From the NCBI RefSeq assembly GCF_034670185.1, contig NZ_JAXMNY010000003.1:543065-607064 (forward strand): a stretch of 64,000 nucleotides of DNA, read 5' to 3'. The position numbers were made by a program, and so were the translations under genes. This DNA comes from Nisaea sp. (GTDB lineage Bacteria; Pseudomonadota; Alphaproteobacteria; Thalassobaculales; Thalassobaculaceae). A model generated the notes under the pieces. It had not been told where the DNA came from, searched no databases, and saw nothing but the letters and a program-made list of their open reading frames with translations. How positions within the stretch are numbered: the stretch's first letter is position 1; each line of letters begins with the position of its first letter. This document shows positions 41,619 through 48,206 of the stretch, piece by piece.

Positions 41619-42761
41619 TTACGGAGGGTTATAGCGTCTCGCCACTCGATTCCCTGGATGCCGCTCAGCCTCACCGGCCAGCTCTGCTTCCAACAGGATG
41701 GTTAGGACCACCGGCGGTGACAATTGGCATTGGCGGATGATTTCGTCAACCGCTAGCGGCGTTGCATCCAAAATGGTGAGCACCCGTGTGCGCGCTTTAT
41801 CGTCAATCTCGTCGGCGGGTTGAGGGGTAAAACCGGAGATGCCGAACAGGTCGGCGATCGCCGGTTCTTCCCGGACGCCGCCGCGCAGCAGCAGACTCAA
41901 TATGTCCTCCGCCCGCTCGATCAGATGGGCGCCGTCGCGCAGCAATCCGTTGCTTCCGGCACAGCGCGGGTCCATTGGCGATCCGGGCACGGCGCAAACC
42001 TCCCGGCCCTGATCGGCGGCAAACCTGGCGGTAATCAGCGATCCGGAGCGCTTTGCCGCTTCCACGACGAGCGTGGCGCGGGTCAGCCCCGCTATGATCC
42101 TGTTCCGGGCGGGGAAATGGCGGGCCAGCGGCCGCGTGCCGATAGGCGCTTCGGCAATCAGGGCGCCTTCGGCGAGGATGCGGGCATGAAGCGCGGCATT
42201 CTCAGGCGGATAAATGACATCGGCGCCACCGGCGACAACCGCGACGGTGCCGGTTTCGAGGGCACCCGTGTGCGCCGCTGTGTCGATGCCTCGGGCCAGG
42301 CCAGAAATCACGATGACCCCATGCGCTCCGAGGTCACGGGCCAGTTTTTCAGTGAACCGCACGGCATTGCCGGAAGCGTTGCGGGCACCGACGATGGAAA
42401 CTGACGGCTCCAGAAACAGGTGGGCATGACCGAAGAGGGATATCGCAGCCGGTGCGCCCTCTGTCTGGGCGAGCATCGCCGGATAGTCCGGCTCTCCTAT
42501 TACCAGCAGCCGGCCCCCGGCCCGCTCGTTTGCCGCGATTTCCTTTTCGACCTCCGCCAGCGGCGGGATCTTCAGTTTCGCTCGCCTGCCGCCCCGGCGG
42601 GCGAGATCCGGCAATTTCTCCAGCGCAGCTCGAGCCGAGCCGAAGCGGGCGAGCAGATGCTGGAATGTGACCGGTCCGACGTTTTCCGTGCGTATCAGAC
42701 GAAGACGGGCGAGCCTTTCGGCTGCATCCGGTGCTGCAGATGTCTGGTGTCCTTTGGCCAT
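41619..42761 (-). CDS. dprA: DNA-processing protein DprA
   Basis: DprA loads RecA on incoming single-stranded DNA during natural transformation and is present in many species not known to be competent. The 380-residue protein has an N-terminal helical region (LARLRLIRTENVGPVTFQHLL), the extended Rossmann domain with VSIVGARNASGNAVRF, VISGLARGIDTAAHTGAL, VVAGGADVIYPPEN, and FPARNRIIAGLTRATLVVEAA, and a C-terminal winged-helix-like region (ILDATPLAVDEIIRQCQLSPPVV). AGGAGG lies six bases before the ATG. Its place between plsY and topA matches other alphaproteobacteria. No other competence genes are in this window. Confidence 0.95.
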   Translation of the reverse strand: MAKGHQTSAAPDAAERLARLRLIRTENVGPVTFQHLLARFGSARAALEKLPDLARRGGRRAKLKIPPLAEVEKEIAANERAGGRLLVIGEPDYPAMLAQTEGAPAAISLFGHAHLFLEPSVSIVGARNASGNAVRFTEKLARDLGAHGVIVISGLARGIDTAAHTGALETGTVAVVAGGADVIYPPENAALHARILAEGALIAEAPIGTRPLARHFPARNRIIAGLTRATLVVEAAKRSGSLITARFAADQGREVCAVPGSPMDPRCAGSNGLLRDGAHLIERAEDILSLLLRGGVREEPAIADLFGISGFTPQPADEIDDKARTRVLTILDATPLAVDEIIRQCQLSPPVVLTILLEAELAGEAERHPGNRVARRYNPP

Positions 42762-42822
42762 GGTAATCCTCCTGTCTCAGCCATGGACGGGACGGGAGGA
42801 TTTCTGAGTGGAGGAGCCGGTT

Positions 42823-43452
42823 TTAGCTCTTCGGCTTGCCTTTGGAGAAATTGATCCGGCTTTCCTCACCCTTGATCAGGCGGCGGATATTAGCGTGATG
42901 GCGGAAGACAACGAGCACTGCCATGAAGAGCGCGAGTTCCGCATGTTGCCGGTCGACGAGCCATTCCATATAGAACGGCGCCGCTAAAGCCGCGACGAGG
43001 GCGGAGAGCGAGGAAATTCGGAAAGTCACTGCGACCGCGAGCCAGGTAAGGCCCGTCAGCCCGCCGACTAAGGGAGCCAGCGCGAGGAGGATACCGAAAG
43101 CGGTTGCTACGCCCTTGCCACCATTGAATTTCAGCCAGATTGGAAAACAATGGCCGAGCATCGCGGCACCCGCGGCGATAACGGCCATATCAGGCCCGTA
43201 TTGGGAGGCGAGCAGCACGGCGGCAGCGCCTTTGCCGCTGTCGCAGATCAGCGTCGCCACTGCCAATCCCTTGCTACCGGTGCGCAACACATTGGTTGCG
43301 CCGATACTGCCGGAGCCGATGGCACGGACGTCACCGTGCCCGGCGAGCCGTGTCAGGACCAGCCCGAAGGGGATGGAGCCGAGCAGATAGGCTGCGAGAG
43401 CGCAGGAATAGAACGGCCACGTATATTCAAGAGGTCCCAGAAGGTCAGGCAT
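42823..43452 (-). CDS. plsY: Glycerol-3-phosphate acyltransferase PlsY
   Basis: PlsY acylates glycerol-3-phosphate from acyl-phosphate to begin phospholipid synthesis. The 209-residue protein has the expected membrane topology, with AAYLLGSIPFGLVLTRLAG, the three short active-site motifs GSIPFG, GSGSIGATNVLR and FNGGKGVATAFG, and several other helices. GGAGA precedes the ATG at 43452. The start overlaps the end of the upstream dihydroorotase-like gene by eight bases. A longer frame upstream is pyrC-frame shadow. The adjacent acylphosphatase gene (46021) hydrolyses acyl-phosphates too, although it is on the other strand and not obviously linked. Confidence 0.95.
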   Translation of the reverse strand: MPDLLGPLEYTWPFYSCALAAYLLGSIPFGLVLTRLAGHGDVRAIGSGSIGATNVLRTGSKGLAVATLICDSGKGAAAVLLASQYGPDMAVIAAGAAMLGHCFPIWLKFNGGKGVATAFGILLALAPLVGGLTGLTWLAVAVTFRISSLSALVAALAAPFYMEWLVDRQHAELALFMAVLVVFRHHANIRRLIKGEESRINFSKGKPKS

Positions 43453-44773
43453 CGGGGAATCTCCGTCGCTCCGGCACAGGTGAGGTCTCGATATCGAAAA
43501 CCAGATTGCCGGCCCGATAGGTGCGCTCGACGCGGCCCTGCACGGGGCGCTCGTCGAACGGCGTGTTTCTGGATTTACCGCGCAACTCATCCCTGTCGAT
43601 CCGCACGGCCCGGTTCGGATCGAACAGGATGAAGTCCGCGAGATGTCCCTTGCGCAGCCTTCCAGCCGGAAGTTTCAGCAGATCGGCGGGAGACTGGGTC
43701 AAGGCTTTCAGGACCGTCAGCAGCGGCACTTGATCGTTATGCACCAGCTCCAGAGACACAGAGAGAAGCGTTTCCAGTCCGACGCCGCCAAAGTCGGCTT
43801 GCGTGAAGGGCAGACGCTTCTGGTCCCGGTCTCCCGGGATGTGGGCACTGACGATGGCGTCGATGGTGCCGTCGGCAATGCCTTCGATCACCGCGTTGCG
43901 GTCCTCTTCGGTGCGCAGGGGCGGGGATAGCTTGGCGAAGGTCCGGTACCCGATCACGGCGGATTCGGTCAGCGAGAAATAGGGCGGTGCAGTGTCCGCT
44001 GTTACCCGCAATCCGGATGCCTTGGCCCGGCGCACGGCATCGACTGCCGCAGCGGTGGAAAGGCAGGAAAAGTGCAGCCGGCCACCGGTCAACTCGACCA
44101 GCCGGAGATCCCGCTCGATCATCATCACTTCGGCCGCGGCCGGGATACCCGGCAGGCCGAGCCGTGTTGCCGTCTCGCCTTCGTTCATCACGCCGCTGCC
44201 GACCATCTCCGGCATTTCGGGATGCTGGATGATTACGGTATCGAACAGCTGCGCGTAGGACAGCAGGCGGCGCATCACCAGGGGGTGCGCAATGGCCTTG
44301 CCGCCGTCGGTGAAACCGGCCGCGCCGGATTCATGCAGCAGGCCGAGTTCAGTCATTACCTTGCCGCCGAGCCCTTTGGTGGCGGCGGCATAGGAATGGA
44401 TATTCACCAGCCCGACATCGCGTCCCAGACGCTCGACGAATTCCAGCACCGCGACATCGTCGACGATGGGATCGGTATTCGGCAGGCAGGTGAAGGTGGT
44501 CACACCGCCAGCAACCGCGGCCTGGGCTGCCGTTGCCAGGGTCTCGATATGCTCGTTCCCCGGCTCACCGGTGGAGACCCGCATGTCGACCAGGCCTGGG
44601 GCGAGGCAGAGGCCCTTGCAGTCGACGACATGCACATCCTCCTGGACGGCATCGACAAAAACGTTCGGGCCGATATCGAGGACACGAGCCCCATCCACCA
44701 GCATGGCTCCCTGCGTATCCAGACCGGACTCCGGGTCGAGCAGGCGGGCGTTCTTGAAAAGAGTACGGCTCAC
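43445..44773 (-). CDS. Catalytically inactive dihydroorotase-like subunit (PyrC')
   Basis: A 442-residue amidohydrolase homologue of dihydroorotase. The fold is intact: APGLVDMRVSTGEPGNEHIE, TTFTCLPNTDPIVDD, and VSAHIPGDRDQKR. But the metal-binding HxH is replaced by R-V-S in DMRVSTGEPG (canonical DLHVHLREPG), and the second and third sites read TAPPYF and SAHIPG in place of Pro-His-His and Asp-His-Ala. It should not hydrolyse dihydroorotate. Such PyrC' proteins form a non-catalytic partner of PyrB, as in Pseudomonas. The GTG start overlaps the pyrB stop (GTGA), supporting a shared complex. A true dihydroorotase must lie elsewhere. Confidence 0.9.
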   Translation of the reverse strand: MSRTLFKNARLLDPESGLDTQGAMLVDGARVLDIGPNVFVDAVQEDVHVVDCKGLCLAPGLVDMRVSTGEPGNEHIETLATAAQAAVAGGVTTFTCLPNTDPIVDDVAVLEFVERLGRDVGLVNIHSYAAATKGLGGKVMTELGLLHESGAAGFTDGGKAIAHPLVMRRLLSYAQLFDTVIIQHPEMPEMVGSGVMNEGETATRLGLPGIPAAAEVMMIERDLRLVELTGGRLHFSCLSTAAAVDAVRRAKASGLRVTADTAPPYFSLTESAVIGYRTFAKLSPPLRTEEDRNAVIEGIADGTIDAIVSAHIPGDRDQKRLPFTQADFGGVGLETLLSVSLELVHNDQVPLLTVLKALTQSPADLLKLPAGRLRKGHLADFILFDPNRAVRIDRDELRGKSRNTPFDERPVQGRVERTYRAGNLVFDIETSPVPERRRFPDA

Positions 44774-45753
44774 TGGTTCTTCGCCCATGGTTCGAGCTGC
44801 GATTCCGCCAGGACTTCGAGACATGCCATGCGGACGGCGACCCCCATTTCGACCTGCTCGCGGATAAGGCTGCGGTCAATGTCGTCGGCCACGTCGGAGT
44901 CGATCTCGACACCCCGGTTCATCGGTCCCGGATGCATGACCAGCGCGTCCGGCTTGGCGACCGAGAGCTTTTCATGATCGAGGCCGAACAGACGGTAATA
45001 CTCACGGACGGACGGCACGAAGCTGCCTTCCATGCGCTCGTTCTGCAGCCGCAGCATCATCACGATGTCGCAGTCGGCAAGCCCGGTGCGCATGTCGTGA
45101 TGTATTTCGACACCAAGACGTTCGAGGCCCGGCGGGATCAGGGTCGGCGGAGCGCAGACCCGGACCCGGGCGCCCATGATCGAGAGCAGATGGATATTGG
45201 AGCGGGCAACCCGGCTGTGGGCGACGTCGCCGCAGATGGCGACCTGCAGGCCCGTCAGATCGCCTTTTCGGCGCCGGATCGTCAGCGCATCGAGCAGGGC
45301 CTGGGTCGGGTGCTCGTGGGTGCCGTCTCCGGCATTGATGACGCCGCAGTTCACCTTTTGCGCCAGCAGGTGCACGGCGCCTGAGTCGCCGTGCCGGATG
45401 GTCAGCACATCCGGGTGCATGGCGTTCAAAGTGACGGCTGTGTCGATCAGGGTTTCCCCTTTTTTCACCGAACTGGTGCCGACCGACATATTGAGCACAT
45501 CGGCGCCGAGCCGCTTGCCTGCCAGCTCGAAGCTGGTGCGCGTTCGGGTCGAGTTCTCGAAGAAAAGGTTGATGATTGTGCGGCCGCGCAGGCTCGACAT
45601 TTTCTTGTCCGCGCGGCGGTTGATGTCGACATAGCGGTCGGAAAGATCCAGGAGCGCTTCAATGTCGGGGCGCGATAGGCCTTCGATGCCGAGCAGGTGT
45701 CGGAGTCGGAGCGTGGGCGCGTCACTTTGGGGCGTGGGCTGAGTGCTAGTCAT
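44770..45753 (-). CDS. pyrB: Aspartate carbamoyltransferase catalytic subunit
   Basis: PyrB joins carbamoyl phosphate and aspartate in the first committed step of pyrimidine synthesis. The 327-residue protein has the carbamoyl-phosphate signature LFFENSTRTRTSFELAG, SSVKKGETL, HPTQALLDALTI, and HPGPMNRGVEID near the C-terminus. No regulatory PyrI is present, as expected for the dodecameric class that uses a PyrC' partner. The ATG at 45753 has no ribosome-binding site and lies just after a strong promoter, so the mRNA may be leaderless. A frame running on to 46323 is an antisense shadow of acyP. Confidence 0.96.
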   Translation of the reverse strand: MTSTQPTPQSDAPTLRLRHLLGIEGLSRPDIEALLDLSDRYVDINRRADKKMSSLRGRTIINLFFENSTRTRTSFELAGKRLGADVLNMSVGTSSVKKGETLIDTAVTLNAMHPDVLTIRHGDSGAVHLLAQKVNCGVINAGDGTHEHPTQALLDALTIRRRKGDLTGLQVAICGDVAHSRVARSNIHLLSIMGARVRVCAPPTLIPPGLERLGVEIHHDMRTGLADCDIVMMLRLQNERMEGSFVPSVREYYRLFGLDHEKLSVAKPDALVMHPGPMNRGVEIDSDVADDIDRSLIREQVEMGVAVRMACLEVLAESQLEPWAKNQ

Positions 45754-45762
45754 TAAAGGCCC

Positions 45763-45792
45763 GTTATACGCATCGCCCCCCTGACCCGGCAA
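45763..45792 (-). promoter_or_regulatory. pyrB promoter (probably leaderless)
   Basis: On the minus strand TTGCCG (45787-45792) and TATAAC (45763-45768) are 18 bases apart. The expected start point, about seven bases after the -10 box, lies within a few bases of the pyrB ATG at 45753. That leaves almost no 5' untranslated region and agrees with the lack of a ribosome-binding site. Confidence 0.55.
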
Positions 45793-46020
45793 GGACGATC
45801 GTGTGGACTTTTGTCTTTTAGCGTGGAGGCGGCGGATCTCCTGTCGAACAACAGTGTGCGTGTCTGGAGATTTAAGTGTGCCGGAGGTATTGCGCTCCTG
45901 ACCGTGCGAGGGAATCGGGTGTGATTGGGGGCGGCCAGGCGGTTCCCACCCTATACAATTGCCGATGCATTGGCTAACTCTGTTCCAGGAGATCCATCGC
46001 CAACTGACGGGCGGCCATTG

Positions 46021-46317
46021 ATGAGCGAACATGTTCCGCGGACAACGATACGGGTCGTGATTTCCGGTCGCGTCCAGGGTGTCTGGTATCGCGGGTGGAC
46101 TGTGAGCGAGGCGAGCGGGGCCGGCCTTGACGGCTGGGTGCGGAACCGGAGCGACGGTACGGTCGAAGCGGTCTTTTCCGGCTCGTCCGATAGTGTGAAT
46201 GCGATGATCGAAGCCTGCCGCAGCGGTCCGCCTGCAGCCAAGGTGTCCGGCATTGAGTGTTTCGACGATGCCGATCCGCCCGGCCATTCCGGCTTCCATC
46301 AGCGGCCGACTCTCTGA
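46021..46317 (+). CDS. acyP: Acylphosphatase
   Basis: A 98-residue enzyme that hydrolyses carboxyl-phosphate bonds. It has the phosphate cradle VSGRVQGVWYRGW with catalytic Arg24 and the second catalytic residue Asn42 in GWVRNRSDGTVEAVFSG. The C-terminal region (GHSGFHQRPTL) is a little shorter and less conserved than in the animal enzymes. The ATG is in frame with a longer open frame from 45925, but the family starts near the chosen site. It is followed after seven bases by a HEPN-like gene and diverges from pyrB. The 267-base gap to pyrB (45754-46020) otherwise holds only its promoter. Confidence 0.93.
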   Translation: MSEHVPRTTIRVVISGRVQGVWYRGWTVSEASGAGLDGWVRNRSDGTVEAVFSGSSDSVNAMIEACRSGPPAAKVSGIECFDDADPPGHSGFHQRPTL

Positions 46318-46324
46318 GATCAAA

Positions 46325-46747
46325 ATGCAGACTTTCGGACAGGCTTTGCCATCTTCCAGCGAGATGCTCCGTAGACTTGACTGGATCCGAGGGCTGATTG
46401 ATCGGGAGAGCGATGGCGAGGGGCTGGATCTCTCGCCGCAGGCCGAGGCGCTTTTTGACGAGATGAGCCGGTGCTTTGCTGCCGGAGCCTGGTTGGCGGC
46501 ACTCGTGCTCGCACAGGCGGCGCTGGATGCTGAATTGTATCAGGGGGACGTTGACGGGCTGGTTCAGAACGAGGCTCGGTTCGGAGCCGACTATCTCTGG
46601 CTGCGTAATCGGCGGAATCATCTTCTCCACGCGGACGATCCGCGTCCGGCCGTGACTGTTGCGGATCTGCAGCAGGATGGCCGGCTTCTTGAGCAGGAAG
46701 CACGCCGCGCAATCGGGCTTATGGTGAAAGCGGTGACGGCACTTTAG
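46325..46747 (+). CDS. Small HEPN-like protein of unknown function
   Basis: A 140-residue protein with no family I can name. It looks all-helical: MLRRLDWIRGLIDRE, then a hydrophobic helix CFAAGAWLAALVLAQAALDAELYQ, then LWLRNRRNHLLHADDPRP, and a final helix EQEARRAIGLMVKAVTAL. The segment R97-N98-H99-L100-L101-H102 fits the RX4H motif of HEPN ribonuclease and nucleotidyl-transfer-associated domains, and the pattern around it (a long helix, then LRN-x-x-N-x-LLHAD) resembles DUF4145-type HEPN proteins. RNase activity is not shown and many HEPN-like folds are inactive. It follows acyP by seven bases and converges on a small unknown gene. No partner MNT gene is adjacent. Confidence 0.65.
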   Translation: MQTFGQALPSSSEMLRRLDWIRGLIDRESDGEGLDLSPQAEALFDEMSRCFAAGAWLAALVLAQAALDAELYQGDVDGLVQNEARFGADYLWLRNRRNHLLHADDPRPAVTVADLQQDGRLLEQEARRAIGLMVKAVTAL

Positions 46748-46765
46748 CCGGGCGGCGTGAGAGCC

Positions 46766-47047
46766 CTATCGCGAAAAGGTGCGATATTCCGGCTCGGCGA
46801 GGAACCAGACGGCAGCAGGGTTCGCCTGCAGAGACATACGGCCCTTGATCTCTATTTTCTGCAGCAGGCGTTTTTCGAGAAGACCGAGAAGAAGATCTGC
46901 AATCGGGGTGTCGATGCGGGCAACAAATTCTCCGACATCTTCCGGTTTCGACGGATTGTAACCGTCCAAAATCAGGTCGAATACCTCACACTCGTCCGGC
47001 GACATTGTACGAACGGTTTCGGCTATGTTGGTCTGGTGGCGCGTCAT
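46766..47047 (-). CDS. Small hypothetical protein, possible winged-helix fold
   Basis: A 93-residue protein that I do not recognise. The centre (SPDECEVFDLILDGYNPSKPEDVGEFVARID, then ADLLLGLLEKRLLQKIEIKGRMSL) has the helix-helix-strand pattern of a small winged helix, with a Leu-rich recognition-like helix. The C-terminus is VWFLAEPEYRTFSR. It lacks a signal peptide or membrane segment. The start codon is ATG with a weak ribosome-binding site. An AT-rich upstream region contains TTAACT-N17-TACTAT, a fair promoter. It lies between lipB (same strand) and the HEPN-like gene (convergent). Role unknown. Confidence 0.55.
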   Translation of the reverse strand: MTRHQTNIAETVRTMSPDECEVFDLILDGYNPSKPEDVGEFVARIDTPIADLLLGLLEKRLLQKIEIKGRMSLQANPAAVWFLAEPEYRTFSR

Positions 47048-47164
47048 TCGAAAACCAGATCGTTCAGATGAATGTCTCCATATAGTATCGACTCAATACC
47101 GTTAAGTTAATGCGAAATTTCTTTAAAATACATTTTACCGATTGTGCGTTTTCGAGCTTTTGCT

Positions 47165-47848
47165 TTATGCGACGGAGCCGGTTTCGTCCTGACGGCAGAA
47201 TTGTTGTCCCGGCCCAAAAACGGTCTCAAACGCGGCGCGCAGTTCGATGTCAGCTTCCGCCATTGAAACCAATTGACCCATGTCGTGCAGGCTGGTGACG
47301 CCGTGCTCACTGATGCCGCAGGGTACGATCCCCTCGAAATGGGAGAGCTCCGGCTCTACGTTGATCGAAACGCCGTGCATGGAAACCCAGCGTTTCAGGC
47401 GCACGCCTATGGCGGCGATCTTGTCCTCCCGCAGGGGGGCGCCGATATCGCCACGTGTCACCCAGATACCGACCCGGCCGTCGCGCCGCTCTCCCTTGAC
47501 GTTGAAGGCCGAGAGCGTGCGGATGATCCAGTCTTCCAGGGCGCAGACGTAAGCACGGATATCCTGTTTGCGTGATTTCAGATCGAGCAGGACATAGGCC
47601 ACTCGCTGACCGGGGCCATGATAGGTGTATTGGCCGCCGCGGCCGGTCTGGAAGATCGGAAAACGGTCGGTTTCCAGCAGATCGTCCGGGTTCGCGCTGG
47701 TGCCGGCTGTATAGAGGGGAGGGTGTTCCAGAAGCCAGACGAGTTCCGGCGCAGTCCCGTCGCGAATGGCCGCCGCGCGGGCGTCCATTTCAGCAAGCGC
47801 GTCCGGATAGGCGACCGGTTTATCGGATATCCGCCATTCAACCGTCAT
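47165..47848 (-). CDS. lipB: Octanoyltransferase LipB
   Basis: LipB moves an octanoyl group from acyl carrier protein to lipoyl domains, the first step of lipoic acid synthesis. The 227-residue protein has LLEHPPLYTAGTSA, the RGGQYTYHGPGQRVAYVLLDL signature (residues about 70-90), catalytic K143 in EDKIAAIGVRLKRWV, MHGVSINV, and the nucleophile C177 in IVPCGISEHGVTS. It is slightly shorter or longer at the termini than enteric LipB, within the usual range. LipA, the partner lipoyl synthase, is not in this window. It diverges from the tRNA-Leu gene. Confidence 0.97.
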   Translation of the reverse strand: MTVEWRISDKPVAYPDALAEMDARAAAIRDGTAPELVWLLEHPPLYTAGTSANPDDLLETDRFPIFQTGRGGQYTYHGPGQRVAYVLLDLKSRKQDIRAYVCALEDWIIRTLSAFNVKGERRDGRVGIWVTRGDIGAPLREDKIAAIGVRLKRWVSMHGVSINVEPELSHFEGIVPCGISEHGVTSLHDMGQLVSMAEADIELRAAFETVFGPGQQFCRQDETGSVA

Positions 47849-47933
47849 GGTGATTTTGTTCCTGGCATCGTCATCTCTCTCCTGGCCGGGTCAAAGTTTT
47901 TTCGCATCCATGCTCTTTTCCGCACAATGCTAC

Positions 47934-47962
47934 TTGATCCCGTTAAAGGGATTTGCTACTCC
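47934..47962 (+). promoter_or_regulatory. Weak candidate promoter for tRNA-Leu
   Basis: TTGATC at 47934-47939 and TACTCC at 47957-47962 are 17 bases apart, 40 bases before the mature tRNA. A GAAGGC-GCAA-GCCTTC hairpin (47973-47988) lies in the 5' leader just before the tRNA. The -10 box is poor, so the call is tentative. Confidence 0.3.
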
Positions 47963-48004
47963 CCCGCATCCCGAAGGCGCAAGCCTTCAGATGTCACCAC
48001 ATGT

Positions 48005-48091
48005 GCGGTCGTGGCGGAATTGGTAGACGCGCAGCGTTGAGGTCGCTGTCCTGGAAACAGGGTGGAAGTTCGAGTCTTCTCGACCGCACCA
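48005..48091 (+). tRNA. tRNA-Leu (anticodon GAG)
   Basis: An 87-nucleotide type II tRNA. The acceptor stem GCGGTCG (48005-48011) pairs exactly with CGACCGC (48081-48087), the discriminator is A and the CCA end is encoded (48089-48091). The D-loop contains TTGGTAGA, the anticodon loop TTGAGGT gives anticodon GAG for leucine CUC/CUU codons, the long variable arm is present, and the T-arm is AGTTCGAGTCT. The hairpin CGCCACA/TGTGGCG at 48129-48147 could end the transcript but has only a short T-rich tail. Confidence 0.97.
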
Positions 48092-48206
48092 TCTCTCTCA
48101 GTATCATAATGACTTAATTGCCTCTCGGCGCCACATCTGCTGTGGCGTTATAGGGCTATGCGGTCTATCCAATGACCGGATGCGGATGTGATCGGGGAGA
48201 GCCATC

